Positions 8,302 to 18,590 of a stretch of 64,000 nt of DNA are shown here, piece after piece. This DNA comes from Roseimicrobium sp. ORNL1 (GTDB lineage Bacteria > Verrucomicrobiota > Verrucomicrobiia > Verrucomicrobiales > Verrucomicrobiaceae): NCBI RefSeq assembly GCF_011044495.1, contig NZ_CP049143.1:5270001-5334000 (forward strand). Reading direction: 5' to 3'. The translations under genes were made by a program, and so were the position numbers. Within the stretch, counting starts at the first letter, position 1, and each line of letters starts with the position of its first letter. The notes below the pieces were generated by a model. The model ran no database searches, was not told where the DNA came from, and was given only the letters and a program-made list of their open reading frames with translations.

Positions 8302-9894
8302 ATGAACCTCTGGCAGCGCTATCAGAAGCACCTCGTCCGCTACAACGATCTCGGCATCTCGATCGACATCTCGCGGATGAATTTTCCCGATGACTTTTTC
8401 GCGAAGATGAAGCCGCTTACGGACAAGGCTTTCGCGGACATGAAACAACTCGAAGCGGGCGCCATCGCCAATCCCGATGAAAAGCGCATGGTGGGCCACT
8501 ACTGGCTGCGCAACTTCGGCCTGGCTCCCACGCCAGAACTCCGCGCGGGCATCGAGAGCGATATCGCCCAGTCGAAGGCTTTTGCTGACGAAATCCACGC
8601 CGGCAACATCGTCGCTGAGCGCGGTGGCCGCTTCACCCGCCTGCTGATCGTGGGCATCGGCGGCTCGGCGCTGGGTCCGCAGTTCATCACGGACGCCCTG
8701 GTGAATGCCTGGGACTCCCCGCTGAAGACGCACTTCTTCGACAACACCGATCCCGATGGTCTCCAGCGCGTGCTCTCCGACATCGGCGCGGATCTCAACC
8801 GCACGCTGACGGTGGTCATTTCAAAGTCGGGTGGCACGCCCGAGACGCGCAACGGGATGCTGGAAGCCAAGGCCGCCTACGAGCGCGCGGGTCTGGATTT
8901 TGCAAAGCATGCCGTAGCCGTCACCGGTACTGCTGCCAATGGCATCAGCAGCAAGCTGGAGGGCTACGCCAATGAGAACAAGTGGCTGAAGATCTTCCCC
9001 ATGACGGACTGGGTGGGTGGGCGCACCTCCATCATGCATACCGTAGGCTTGGTGCCGATGGCTTTGCAGGGTGTGGATGTGGACTCGCTGCTCGCCGGCG
9101 CCTCCGCCATGGATGAAAAGACCCGCAGTCTGCCTGTGGAAGAGAATGCCGCCATGCTGCTGGCGCTCATGTGGCATGCGGCTGGCGAAGGCAAGGGCAC
9201 GAAGGACATGGTTATCCTGCCCTACAAGGACCGCCTCGTCCTGCTGAGCAAGTACCTGCAGCAGCTCGTCATGGAGTCACTCGGCAAAGAGCTCGATCTG
9301 GACGGCAAGAAGGTGAACCAGGGCATCGCCGTGTACGGCAACAAGGGCTCCACCGACCAGCACGCCTATGTGCAGCAGCTCCGCGACGGCGTGAACAATT
9401 TCTTCGCCACCTTCATCGAGGTGCGCAAGGGAGCCTCAGGTTCCCAGTTGGAAGTGGAACCCGGCACCACGTGCGGCGACTTCCTGCAGGGCTTCCTGCG
9501 CGGCACCCGCAAGGCGCTCTACGAAAACGGCCGCCAGTCCGTGACCATCAGCGTCCCGGGAGTGAATGCCTTCATGGTGGGCGCCATCATCGCCCTCTTC
9601 GAGCGGGCCGTGGGCTACTACGCCACGCTGGTGAACGTCAACGCCTACCACCAGCCCGGGGTCGAGGCTGGGAAGAAGGCCGCTGGAGACTTCCTGAAAA
9701 TCCTCACCGGAGTCCGCACACAGCTGGCAAAGGCAGGCACGGCTTCGGCCGATGAAATCGCCTCCGCCACTGGCGCGGATGCCGAGGAAGTCTACCATTG
9801 CCTCGTGCACCTTGCGGCCAATGAGCCTCACGTGACGCAGTCCACGGGAAAATCTCCTGCCGAAGACCGCTTCACGCTAGAAACACATGCTTGA
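8302..9894 (+). CDS. pgi: glucose-6-phosphate isomerase
   Basis: The 530-aa enzyme interconverts glucose-6-phosphate and fructose-6-phosphate in glycolysis and gluconeogenesis. Two SIS domains are visible, with phosphate-binding IGGSALGPQ near residue 119 and [11 protein letters not shown] near 172, plus the pgi signature [17 protein letters not shown] near 350. ATG 8302 starts a family-like N-terminus; the longer open frame to 8008 is antisense to the transporter gene and was discarded. A tail of about 60 residues after the catalytic core ([15 protein letters not shown]) looks like a small helical extension. Confidence 0.95.
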   Translation: MNLWQRYQKHLVRYNDLGISIDISRMNFPDDFFAKMKPLTDKAFADMKQLEAGAIANPDEKRMVGHYWLRNFGLAPTPELRAGIESDIAQSKAFADEIHAGNIVAERGGRFTRLLIVGIGGSALGPQFITDALVNAWDSPLKTHFFDNTDPDGLQRVLSDIGADLNRTLTVVISKSGGTPETRNGMLEAKAAYERAGLDFAKHAVAVTGTAANGISSKLEGYANENKWLKIFPMTDWVGGRTSIMHTVGLVPMALQGVDVDSLLAGASAMDEKTRSLPVEENAAMLLALMWHAAGEGKGTKDMVILPYKDRLVLLSKYLQQLVMESLGKELDLDGKKVNQGIAVYGNKGSTDQHAYVQQLRDGVNNFFATFIEVRKGASGSQLEVEPGTTCGDFLQGFLRGTRKALYENGRQSVTISVPGVNAFMVGAIIALFERAVGYYATLVNVNAYHQPGVEAGKKAAGDFLKILTGVRTQLAKAGTASADEIASATGADAEEVYHCLVHLAANEPHVTQSTGKSPAEDRFTLETHA

Positions 9895-9927
9895 GCTATT
9901 GGCTCACATCGTTCACAATAAGGCATC

Positions 9928-10374
9928 ATGCCTTGGATTCCCCCATCCATTTCCATGTTGCTAGCTGAAGTTTCGTCCGCATCTGCGGACGAAACCGTGC
10001 GGCAAGTGGACTATTTCCCTCTTCATTTCCAGATTCTTTGCATCGTCCTGACGGCGCTGTTCATCTGGATCTTTTGCATTGCCCGGAACCCCCGCGGCTG
10101 GCGCAGACTGTACCAGGCGAAATTCTGCAATCCCGAAGATCACTCAGTGAACCGCAACAAGCGGCTGGATGAACTCATCCGGAAGTACGGAATCATGGCT
10201 GCCATGCTGGTCCTGGTGGCCGATGTGGGCTTCGTGATCTGGGGCGTGACCAATCGCTACCGCCACGACAGCCTGCGCCCCCTGACGAAGGAGGAACAAT
10301 TCCGTGCGGCCGAAGCCGAGCGCATCCAGGGCGGCGCCAAGAAGACCAATGCGCGCCGGACGGTGGGTGGCTGA
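9928..10374 (+). CDS. small two-helix membrane protein
   Basis: The 148-aa product has two hydrophobic helices at about 33-51 (FQILCIVLTALFIWIFCIA) and 88-108 (IMAAMLVLVADVGFVIWGV), separated by a basic loop of about 35 residues, and ends in a charged Lys/Arg-rich tail. It starts 33 bases after pgi on the same strand and may be co-transcribed with it. I do not recognise the family and see no catalytic motif. Confidence 0.65.
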   Translation: MPWIPPSISMLLAEVSSASADETVRQVDYFPLHFQILCIVLTALFIWIFCIARNPRGWRRLYQAKFCNPEDHSVNRNKRLDELIRKYGIMAAMLVLVADVGFVIWGVTNRYRHDSLRPLTKEEQFRAAEAERIQGGAKKTNARRTVGG

Positions 10375-10504
10375 AGGACGGGCCAAAGCGGTTCAAGTTG
10401 CCGGGCGGCCGTAGGGTTGCAGTGTCATTGCCCGGTTGCATGAGCGCGACAGGTGCGTGCAAAACTTTCCGCTAGATCCAGCGTCGCGCTTTGGTTTAAG
10501 CGGC

Positions 10505-12064
10505 ATGCACTTTCCCGGGTTCCTCATTTCATGCCTGCTCGCTTTGCTAGCCACCGGCTTGCCTCACGTTGCAGCAGCTGCAGAACCCGCGGCCGCGAAA
10601 CCAAACATCCTCATCATCACAGTGGATGACATGAGCGCGGACTCGCTCGGAGCCTTTGGCTGCAAGCTGCCGGACACCTCGCCACACATCGACCGGCTCG
10701 CAGGACAGGGCATGAAGTTCCAGCTCGCGCATGTGCAGGCGGGGAACTGCATGCCATCTCGCAATGTGATGTGGTCCGGGCGCTACACGCACCACAACCG
10801 CATCGAGGGCTTCTATCAGGTCCGGGATGTAGAGTATCCGGTACTGACGGATCTCATGAAGGGCGGTGGATACTTCACCGGCATTCGTGGAAAGGTGGCG
10901 CACTCCACTCCCTACTCACCCTACAAATGGGACATCGATCTCGACGCTGGTCCTGATGGAAAGCAGGTGCATGGGAAGGATGCTCCGTCCTATGAGGTGA
11001 GCACCACCCAGGGCATCCAGGCCGCGAAGTCAGCGGGCAAACCCTTCTGCCTGATGATCAATGTCGCGGATCCGCACAAGCCTTTCTACGCAGAGGGCAA
11101 TCGGGGAGAGACCATTCCAGATGCCCATGTGCCGAGCAAAGTGTTCACACCCGAGGAAGTACCCATTCCAGGTTTCCTTTTTGACGACCCGGTGGTGCGC
11201 AAGGAACTCTCCCACTACTATTCGTCCGTACGCCGCGCGGATGATGCCGTGGGTGCCATCCTCACCGCGCTGAAGAAATCCGGCGAAGATGAACACACCC
11301 TGATCCTGTTCCTCTCGGACCATGGCATGCCGCTGCCCTTTGCGAAGACCCAGCTCTACCACCACAGCACCCACACACCGCTCATTGTACGCTGGCCGGG
11401 AGTGACCAAGGCAGGTGCCGTGGACGAGCAACACATGGTTTCGGCTGTGGACCTGCTTCCGACGCTGCTGGATGCCTCCGGCATCACACATCCCACAGGA
11501 CTGGATGGTATATCATTTGCCCCCATCCTCCGGGGCAACACACAAGAGGGACGCGACGTTATCGTGAAGGGCCACACGGAGAATGCCGGACGCTCCCGCG
11601 ACCCCATGCGCGCCATTCAGACCAAGAAGTACCTCTACATCTTCAACGCGTGGTCGAATGGCACCCGCGTCATGGCCACCGCCACCAGCGGCACTTCCAC
11701 CTACCGGCGCATGGTGGCCCTCGCCAAAACAGATCCCCAAATCGGTGGCCGACTGGAGGTGTATCAACACCGAACGATGGAGGAGCTTTACGACGTGGAG
11801 AAGGATCCAGATTGCCTTCACAATCTGATCGGTCATCCGGGAAGCGAAAAGGACGCAGGTAGCATGCGCCAGATGCTGGATGCATGGATGGTGAAGTATG
11901 AAGACCCCATGCTCGAAATCTTCCGCAAACGCGATGACGCTGCGGCGCGCGAAGCATGGGTCGCCGCTCAGGAGAAGGAGGCGGAAAGCCGCGTGGGTGG
12001 AAAAAAGGGTGGGAAGAAAAAGGCAGGTGCACGGGCGGGCAATGCCACACCTGCGGACGAGTGA
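10505..12064 (+). CDS. secreted sulfatase (formylglycine type)
   Basis: The 519-aa product has a signal peptide (1-25) followed by the sulfatase core NILIITVDDMSADSLGAFG with metal-binding Asp41 and Asp42. The CxPSR signature lies at C82-R86, so Cys82 is the residue converted to formylglycine. FLSDHGMPLPF supplies the later metal ligands. It hydrolyses sulfate esters, probably on polysaccharides in the periplasm or outside. The layout resembles iduronate-2-sulfatase/heparan-type family S1 members; the exact substrate is not determinable. The start is ATG 10505; the TTG 69 bases upstream would place unlikely residues before the signal peptide. The C-terminus is Lys/Gly-rich (GGKKGGKKKAG). Confidence 0.93.
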   Translation: MHFPGFLISCLLALLATGLPHVAAAAEPAAAKPNILIITVDDMSADSLGAFGCKLPDTSPHIDRLAGQGMKFQLAHVQAGNCMPSRNVMWSGRYTHHNRIEGFYQVRDVEYPVLTDLMKGGGYFTGIRGKVAHSTPYSPYKWDIDLDAGPDGKQVHGKDAPSYEVSTTQGIQAAKSAGKPFCLMINVADPHKPFYAEGNRGETIPDAHVPSKVFTPEEVPIPGFLFDDPVVRKELSHYYSSVRRADDAVGAILTALKKSGEDEHTLILFLSDHGMPLPFAKTQLYHHSTHTPLIVRWPGVTKAGAVDEQHMVSAVDLLPTLLDASGITHPTGLDGISFAPILRGNTQEGRDVIVKGHTENAGRSRDPMRAIQTKKYLYIFNAWSNGTRVMATATSGTSTYRRMVALAKTDPQIGGRLEVYQHRTMEELYDVEKDPDCLHNLIGHPGSEKDAGSMRQMLDAWMVKYEDPMLEIFRKRDDAAAREAWVAAQEKEAESRVGGKKGGKKKAGARAGNATPADE

Positions 12065-12085
12065 GCAACCGTCGCCCTTCCTTCC

Positions 12086-15000
12086 TCACAAGTTCGTGGT
12101 GACTTTCTGTCCTGTGCCACCGGTAGAGGGTGACCTGGGTTTGTACCCGCTTTGCGCGAGAGCCTCCCGGGTGGAGAGTGGCTCCTTTTCCTTTACCTTG
12201 TGATCCAACTGACTCCGTGGTACACCCTCACCAAGACCAAGTCCCACGAAGTCGATCGGCTCACGGATTTCGGGGTGCGATGGATCTGACCTCGAAGGGG
12301 TAGTTCCCACGGAGGATACCACCGCCCCCAGACTCGGGTCTCTCGATGGTTCAATCAGTATGCCCGACCGGGGCGGGTCCAACTCAGGAGCCCCCAGCGG
12401 AGGTCCCTCCCTCCGGACAACCTGGGGAAGAACTCCAATTTCCAATCGCGGCACAGGGGTGTGCAGCTTCTTCGCCAGGGAGACAAAGCCACCCCCGCCG
12501 ACCGATTGCGTCATCAGATTCAAATCCCGGAGATGGCGGTTCTTGCTGAAGTCAGTTCCTTCCGCCTCCATCTCACGCTTCACTTTCGCGATGGCCACCG
12601 CGGCTTTGTCTGGCGGTTCACCGGCCAGGGAAGCCGCAAGAGCCCTCTTGAGGTCTTCTTCAGGCAGTTTGCTGCCCGCCTTGGTATCACGCGTGGCGGG
12701 CACCAGCTCATCCAGGAGCTTGTCCATGTATTTCCGGCACTCCTGCATCTCTTTCCCAGCGGTCTCGTAAGCACCCTGCACTTTGAGCAATTGTGCTCGA
12801 TCCTCAGGTTTGAGTTCAGGATGCTGCTTCAGGTAGTAGTCCACGATTGCGGCGTTCGCGGTCGTGATCTCCGGTGGTGCATTCTCGTACGCGGGATCCA
12901 GGAGCGCCTTGTGCTTCCTGCAATTGGCCTCCAGTGTTTCTGCATTCTTGAGGTCATTTTTTGCTTTTTCGATCGCTCTATTGAGCGCCAGCTCACGATC
13001 GGAACCTGAAAGCGGCGCGGGCCTTTCGTTCTGCTTTGCCTCGACCGCCTCCTTCAACTTCGCCGTTGCCTCTGCTGTGCCGCGAACGGCATTTTCAAGT
13101 TTCGCCGCCAGCTCAAGCCTTGCCTGCGCGGGGGTCACGTCCAGTGTCAATGCTCCCGACTGCGCAGGATTCTGCGCCCTCCACTCCGCCATGGCGGCGA
13201 AGAACCCCTGCTGGGCCTGTTTCGCCTGCACCGGGTCTGCGGAGTAGGTCAGCACACTCTGCAGGGAGTCAAATTTGGGCCGGCCAATGTTTTTGTCCAT
13301 GGTCGCGTGCGCCTCGTTCCATGGGAGATGCGCTTCACGAAGCAGGCTCTTGGCCATGCCGGTAGTGTTCGTGTAAGAGAGATGGCCTTCAAAAAAGGTG
13401 CCAAAATCACGCTGGCGATCACTGGCCAGGTGACTCGCCTTGCTGAAATTATCGATGGAGGACTTCATGGCCTCATGGTGCTTCTCTTCTGCTCCAAGGG
13501 GCAGGTCGAGGCAGAACCTTGCATCACTGACTGTGCAGCCCATGCCAGCCGCCTTGGCCCTGGGCTGCCATGAATTTCCTCCATTGAGATTGGAAACAAA
13601 GGCATCCAACCCGCCCGCCAGAAGGAGCGAAGGCTGATTCGTCTGAATCTCAGAGACGACCATGGTATTGCGCCCATCCCTCATCGTGGCCGCCAGTCCG
13701 TATTCCCCCTCGTGCTCAAGGGCCAGTACCGACTTCGCGAGGATCGTCCCCTCGGAGACCTGATCCGTATCGTCCCCCATGAAGAACTTCGCAGAACTTC
13801 TCTCCAAAGAATGCTGTTGGATGAGTGGCAGCGCTTGGTCCGCCGTCAGGTTCTTCCAATCAATACCGTTATTCTCACAGTAGCGAATCATCGGCCCGAG
13901 CATGTAGGCCATGTTTCTGGCGCCACCGTACCCTGCATACCCCTCACCAGTGGTATCGAACATCTTTTGCAATCCCGGGCCTCCGAGGCGCCTCACGTCC
14001 GCCATGGAGACGTGCACCACCTTCAAGCCTGACGCAGCATACTGCCGCTCCAGTTCCCTGCAGTACGCCTCGTTCTTCGCCCAAAGGTCGGGATTCTTCG
14101 CATCGGTCTGGTCGAAGACCAACATGGGAGTCTTCTCCAGTGAATACCTGGGATTGCGGTTCTGAATCAGTGCCGCTGTTCTCGCCATGTCAGCGGCAGT
14201 AGATCCCATCCACGGACATTCGCTCAAGTCACGTCCCGCAGTGGGAACGACCGGAACAAGCCTGTCCAGTCCCTTAGCATATTCGGTGGGATCCTGCAGC
14301 GCCGCCTGGTGGCCGGAGACTTGCCTGGTAAACGCCATGAATCCCCGCAGAAACATGGAGTCCACCTTCTCATCTGTTGGGGTCATGCCACTGGCCTTGA
14401 AGGGGTCCGTTGGCCCCGTCATGTTCGATCCAAACTTTTCAAATACAGGAAGCAGCTTTTCCTTGGTGAACTGGTCCGGAGGGAAGCGCGTCACGAACGC
14501 ATCCAAATCATCATGCAAATTCTGAGCCTTGATCTTGGCGTCCCCATCCAAAGTTTTGAGATGCTCCTTTAGAAAGTCGCGACGCTGCGCCATCTTCGTC
14601 AGCACCGTATTCATCGTCTTCGCGACACTGTCGCTGCGATTTGCCGCGAGGTCCTGAGCTTCCTTCTTGAGAGTCGCGGACATGCTTGCCGCTGTTTCTC
14701 CCTTCGAAGCCATGTCAGCAAACTTCGTGGGGCTGTAGCGCCCGCCCGAAACCTCACCGAGCACCTCATTCAGATCTTTGAGCTTTGCATTCCTGGTCAC
14801 CACCACGTCATCGTTCACCGCTTGGGACACCACTTTGACAATGCGCCGATCCCCTTCGCGATTTCGCAGGGCGCTCTCCGCAGTGAGCCTCACCAAATCG
14901 CCGGGCGGAAGGTTCATCGCCTTGGCAAGTTCATCCTCCCCCACCCCGGGAGTCTCCGCCAGCGCAGCGTAAAGCTGGCCAGTGAAGCGGCCCTTTCCAT

Positions 15001-15844
15001 CGCCGACCAGACCATTGGTCTTTCCGACTGACTCGATGGAAGCGAGGTCTGCATCAGATCCATGGGAATTCGCAACGCGGCTTTTGAAGTCGAGCTTGTT
15101 TGCAAAAGCCTTCTGAGCATCCCATGAAACACCGCTCGCCTGCAGGTGATCCACGAACTGCCTGGTCAAGCGCGCTTCCGTGCCGGAGGGGTCCCTCCGG
15201 TTCATCCTCACCAAAGAAGAAGCCACCTGCGCTCCCGCTCGCACATCCGAGAACACCCGCCCCAAATCTGGGAGGTCACGATCCTTGGGCAGCTTTCCCA
15301 CCTGTTGAGCCGCATACTCCTTCATCGCCCGATGCATGGACTGGTAGAGCCGGTTCCCCGTCATCTCATCCGCCATGAGCAGCCGGCGCTGCGCTTCAGG
15401 AGAAAGTCCGGCCACTGCCAGCAGGGTGTTTTGCGCATCGCGAGGGTCATTGGCGATGGCCACCATGGATTCCACCACGGTGATGGATTGCTTCAACTGC
15501 GATTGCTCTGCATTGGCATGCACGACCGCGGGCGGCTTCTGCAACAACTTCTCCAGCGCCTGCGTCGTTTGCGTGGCCTTGACATCCATCCGGGGGCTGG
15601 CCATGGCATTGGCAAGAGCTGTATTAGCCGCAATCACCGCGGACTCTTCCGCGGAAGACCAAAAGCTGGACCGGTTTCTCCCTTCGGCCCATCCCTTGAT
15701 CTGGTCGCGCCACGTCGAATCCGGAAACCCATCATCCATGCTGGCACCAGGACCGGGAGCATCTCCCACCCGATCATAGGGCGAGCCCAGACCGCGCTCA
15801 TCACCACGAAGGCAGGACGCTAGTTTTTGGTGGTGCTCTGCCAT
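12086..15844 (-). CDS. orphan 1252-aa protein with a possible GT-A glycosyltransferase core
   Basis: No signal peptide or membrane helix is visible. Residues 1-560 are helix-rich and unrecognised. Residues about 572-830 look like a GT-A core: a first strand TPMLVFDQTD (572-581), a second alpha/beta unit (KVVHVSMADVRRL, 608-620), GGARNMAYMLG (640-650), which resembles the GxARN motif of family 2 enzymes, and FMGDDTDQ (688-695), which resembles the metal-binding DDD. Residues about 905-1075 are charged, probably coiled coil, and the last 130 are Pro-rich and disordered. It stands alone between a sulfatase gene on the opposite strand and a propeller gene. Its size, lack of a signal and modular build would suit a secreted effector, but no secretion genes are in the window. 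The glycosyltransferase reading is my inference from motifs. Confidence 0.75.
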   Translation of the reverse strand: MAEHHQKLASCLRGDERGLGSPYDRVGDAPGPGASMDDGFPDSTWRDQIKGWAEGRNRSSFWSSAEESAVIAANTALANAMASPRMDVKATQTTQALEKLLQKPPAVVHANAEQSQLKQSITVVESMVAIANDPRDAQNTLLAVAGLSPEAQRRLLMADEMTGNRLYQSMHRAMKEYAAQQVGKLPKDRDLPDLGRVFSDVRAGAQVASSLVRMNRRDPSGTEARLTRQFVDHLQASGVSWDAQKAFANKLDFKSRVANSHGSDADLASIESVGKTNGLVGDGKGRFTGQLYAALAETPGVGEDELAKAMNLPPGDLVRLTAESALRNREGDRRIVKVVSQAVNDDVVVTRNAKLKDLNEVLGEVSGGRYSPTKFADMASKGETAASMSATLKKEAQDLAANRSDSVAKTMNTVLTKMAQRRDFLKEHLKTLDGDAKIKAQNLHDDLDAFVTRFPPDQFTKEKLLPVFEKFGSNMTGPTDPFKASGMTPTDEKVDSMFLRGFMAFTRQVSGHQAALQDPTEYAKGLDRLVPVVPTAGRDLSECPWMGSTAADMARTAALIQNRNPRYSLEKTPMLVFDQTDAKNPDLWAKNEAYCRELERQYAASGLKVVHVSMADVRRLGGPGLQKMFDTTGEGYAGYGGARNMAYMLGPMIRYCENNGIDWKNLTADQALPLIQQHSLERSSAKFFMGDDTDQVSEGTILAKSVLALEHEGEYGLAATMRDGRNTMVVSEIQTNQPSLLLAGGLDAFVSNLNGGNSWQPRAKAAGMGCTVSDARFCLDLPLGAEEKHHEAMKSSIDNFSKASHLASDRQRDFGTFFEGHLSYTNTTGMAKSLLREAHLPWNEAHATMDKNIGRPKFDSLQSVLTYSADPVQAKQAQQGFFAAMAEWRAQNPAQSGALTLDVTPAQARLELAAKLENAVRGTAEATAKLKEAVEAKQNERPAPLSGSDRELALNRAIEKAKNDLKNAETLEANCRKHKALLDPAYENAPPEITTANAAIVDYYLKQHPELKPEDRAQLLKVQGAYETAGKEMQECRKYMDKLLDELVPATRDTKAGSKLPEEDLKRALAASLAGEPPDKAAVAIAKVKREMEAEGTDFSKNRHLRDLNLMTQSVGGGGFVSLAKKLHTPVPRLEIGVLPQVVRREGPPLGAPELDPPRSGILIEPSRDPSLGAVVSSVGTTPSRSDPSHPEIREPIDFVGLGLGEGVPRSQLDHKVKEKEPLSTREALAQSGYKPRSPSTGGTGQKVTTNL

Positions 15845-15911
15845 GGGGATGACTTCAACGCGAGAGTCATCTCATCATCCTGCGGCATCCTCATGGAGGA
15901 AATTAAATAAG

Positions 15912-15941
15912 GGTTCACGAACAATGAACCACTATAGTATA
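15912..15941 (-). promoter_or_regulatory. candidate promoter and operator for the 1252-aa gene
   Basis: In an AT-rich patch about 70-100 bp upstream of the 1252-aa gene, the minus strand has a -10-like TATACT (15936-15941), also readable as an extended TGCTATATA. Just downstream is the inverted repeat GGTTCA-7-TGAACC (15912-15917 / 15925-15930), where transcription would start. A repressor site is plausible. No good -35 is seen. Confidence 0.4.
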
Positions 15942-15998
15942 TAGCAAAAATTCACCCGCGTGCATTCGCGGGCAATTCCAGCTAAACATCCACTACGC

Positions 15999-17300
15999 CT
16001 ATCGTCCCGCTACACCACTCTTCCGATCACCCACGCAGATCATCGACTTGTCTCCACGGATGAACATCTGGCCTTCACTCATGGCTGGCGAGGCAAACAC
16101 CTTCTCACCCACTTCGCTCTCGGCCACGAGTTCATACTTGTCCCCAGGCTTCACAATGCGGGTCACGCCGAAGTCGTTGATGAAGATCACCTTTCCCTCT
16201 GCACTCACCAACGAGGCATGATGTTCGCGCATGCGCTCCTCCCACGCGATGCGACCGGTCTTTGCATCAAAGCAATGCGCCACACCCGAATCGGAAACCA
16301 CCAGGCACCAGTCACCCTCGGCGATGGGTGAAGGCACATACGCCGCGCCCTGATTTGTGCGCCAGGCGATGTGTGTCTTCGTCACATCGCCCGCGCCATC
16401 AGGCTTGATGGCCAGGATGTGCTTTTCCGGAAAGCCGGCGGTGAGGAACAGATAACCAGCGTGATCGTTATACACCAGGGAAGCAACGAACTGCTCCGTA
16501 GGACCTTCCATCGACCAGATGACACCGCCATTGTCCGGATTGTAGCTCATCACGCACTTCGTGCCGCTGAGCACCATCTGCGTTTTCCCCGCGAGGTCGC
16601 GAATGATGGGCACGCAATAGCTCCGGGTGTTGTTGGGCCGCGCCACGCGCCACAGCTCTTTGCCATCTGCGCGCGACAGGGCCACGATGTAGCCATTGCC
16701 ATCATGGTCGCAGTTCACAATGATCTTGTCCTTGTGAAGGATCGGTGAGGAGCAGAAGCCATGCTTGCTGGAAAAGAGTCCCGGGCGCACCTGCCAGATC
16801 AGCTTGCCCGTGAAATCATGCGCGGAAATCACCACCGTGCCCTTGGGCACCTCGCCCTTTGGGATCTCGCGTCCTTCATTGGCCTTCCGGCTTTCAGGAG
16901 TCTCCGTGTTGTCGAGGAAGGCGGTGAAGATCTTTTCTCCATCCGTAGCTGGCGTGCTGGAAGCCAGGCTGTTCAGCCGATGAATGGACTCCACAGGAGC
17001 CGTGAGCACCTTCGACTGCCAGAGCAGTTCGCCCGAGGCGCGATCCATGCAAAGGAGGAGCCGATCCCCGGTCTCCTGCACCGCGGCCACAGTGAAAATC
17101 TTGTCTCCCCACACAATGGGTGAAGCGTGGCCGGCGCCGGGCAGTTCCGTCTTCCACTTGATGGTCTCCGGGGAAATGGAGGTAGCAAACCCGGTATCCT
17201 GCGAAGTGCCGTCCAAGCGAGGACCACGCCACTGCGGCCAGTTTTCGGCAAAGGCGACGCTGCCTTGGAGGAGAACGATGAGGGCAATGGCTCGGAGCAT
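15999..17300 (-). CDS. secreted PQQ-like beta-propeller protein
   Basis: The product is 433 aa from ATG 17300, which opens a clean signal peptide (LRAIALIVLLQGSVAFAEN); the open frame continues 28 codons upstream without a better start. The mature N-terminus NWPQWRGPRLDGTS is the typical opening of PVC-phylum outer-membrane-biogenesis-like propellers. Blade motifs such as CMDRASGELLWQ, ALSRADGKELWR and CFDAKTGRIAWEE recur. A quinone-dependent active site is not evident. It belongs to the same broad family as the gene at 3394-4668, and the two may bind different envelope partners. Confidence 0.87.
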   Translation of the reverse strand: MLRAIALIVLLQGSVAFAENWPQWRGPRLDGTSQDTGFATSISPETIKWKTELPGAGHASPIVWGDKIFTVAAVQETGDRLLLCMDRASGELLWQSKVLTAPVESIHRLNSLASSTPATDGEKIFTAFLDNTETPESRKANEGREIPKGEVPKGTVVISAHDFTGKLIWQVRPGLFSSKHGFCSSPILHKDKIIVNCDHDGNGYIVALSRADGKELWRVARPNNTRSYCVPIIRDLAGKTQMVLSGTKCVMSYNPDNGGVIWSMEGPTEQFVASLVYNDHAGYLFLTAGFPEKHILAIKPDGAGDVTKTHIAWRTNQGAAYVPSPIAEGDWCLVVSDSGVAHCFDAKTGRIAWEERMREHHASLVSAEGKVIFINDFGVTRIVKPGDKYELVAESEVGEKVFASPAMSEGQMFIRGDKSMICVGDRKSGVAGR

Positions 17301-17399
17301 GGTGGCGAAATGGATGGGTGCCGAAGACAAACGAAGCGGATGGCCGGTTTGTGTCAGGCAGCGGATGGAAACCGTGGTCACCAAGCGAGACTATTCCAT

Positions 17400-18332
17400 C
17401 TACACCGCTTCCCGTGGCTTCTCCCGTTTCTCCGGCACGTCCTCATAAGACACTGGATCTTCTACCGGCTCCAAATGGGTGAGCGCGGTAAGGCGCGGAA
17501 GGCGTTCCCGCAATTCGTTCTCGATCTCCTCGGACAGCTCATGGCCTCGCGCCACGGTCCAGTCTCCGGGCACCAGCACATGCACGGACATAAAACGCCA
17601 CGCACCGGCCTGACGGGTGCGTAATGCGTGGAACTGCACGCCATTCTCACGATGGTGATCCAGCACTTCATTCACCACGGCCATGTCCTCGGCATCCAGC
17701 CCTGTATCCATGAGCCCCAGCAGCGATTGCCTTACCAGCCGGACGCCCACGAAAACAATGTGTCCCGCGAGGAAGAGGCCGATGATGGGATCCAACATCT
17801 GCCACCCGGTGAACGCCACGAGACCCACCGCCACGATCACCGCGGCGGAAGTCCACACATCCGTCATCAGATGATCGCCACTCGCCTGAAGGGTGACAGA
17901 ATGTTCCTTCTTTCCGACTCGGTAGAGCACCTGAGCCACTGCCAGATTGATGAGTGAGGCACTTGTAGAAAGCCACAGGCCAAGCCCGATGGCCTCCAGC
18001 GGCTCCGGATGGACCAGACGACTGATCGCCGTCCAAGCGATGCCCACAGCTGCCAGCACAATGAGCCCGCCCTCCATGCCGCTGGAGAAGTACTCCACCT
18101 TGGTGTGCCCGTAGGCATGATCATCGTCCGCGGGAATGGCAGCAACCTTCAGCGCCACCAGTGCGATCACCGCCGCAGCGAAGTTCACCAGCGACTCCAG
18201 GCCATCGGAGAGGAGGCCAACTGAGCCAGTGAACCACCACGCGGTCATCTTCAGCGTAAAGGTGACCACCGCTGCGGCAATCGAAAGCCACGCGTAGTGC
18301 GTCAAGGGAACCGGAGACGAGGCAGAAGACAT
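17400..18332 (-). CDS. cation diffusion facilitator family transporter
   Basis: The product is 310 aa from ATG 18332; the frame extends 35 codons further upstream without family-like sequence. Six membrane helices are followed by a cytoplasmic domain of about 90 residues. Family motifs are present: SDGLESLVN in helix 2 (metal-site Asp), HAYGHTKVEYF in the following loop, and HLMTDVWTS in helix 5 (His and Asp ligands). It should export Zn, Fe, Co or a similar divalent metal in exchange for protons. The C-terminal ferredoxin-like domain has scattered His residues. It is divergent from the polyprenyl synthase gene. Confidence 0.92.
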   Translation of the reverse strand: MSSASSPVPLTHYAWLSIAAAVVTFTLKMTAWWFTGSVGLLSDGLESLVNFAAAVIALVALKVAAIPADDDHAYGHTKVEYFSSGMEGGLIVLAAVGIAWTAISRLVHPEPLEAIGLGLWLSTSASLINLAVAQVLYRVGKKEHSVTLQASGDHLMTDVWTSAAVIVAVGLVAFTGWQMLDPIIGLFLAGHIVFVGVRLVRQSLLGLMDTGLDAEDMAVVNEVLDHHRENGVQFHALRTRQAGAWRFMSVHVLVPGDWTVARGHELSEEIENELRERLPRLTALTHLEPVEDPVSYEDVPEKREKPREAV

Positions 18333-18590
18333 GAAAGGGGGGTGCAGAGATATGCCCCAGCCCACCGGCTCGCGCCACCCGTATCGACCTCCATCTGGGG
18401 TCTCCCAGGGCGTCGCAAACTCCCTCCCCCAACGCAAAACGGAGGCCGGAATCCGGTCTGGCAGTCTTTGCCCCGACCTGCGCCCTATCTTTTCCGGGGT
18501 CTTTCATCATCAGGCTGTTGCCTTTGAGCGTATTTATCCTTAAGAAGCAGGCAGTGACGAAAAGTTGACTTCTGGCCGACTTCACGTTCC

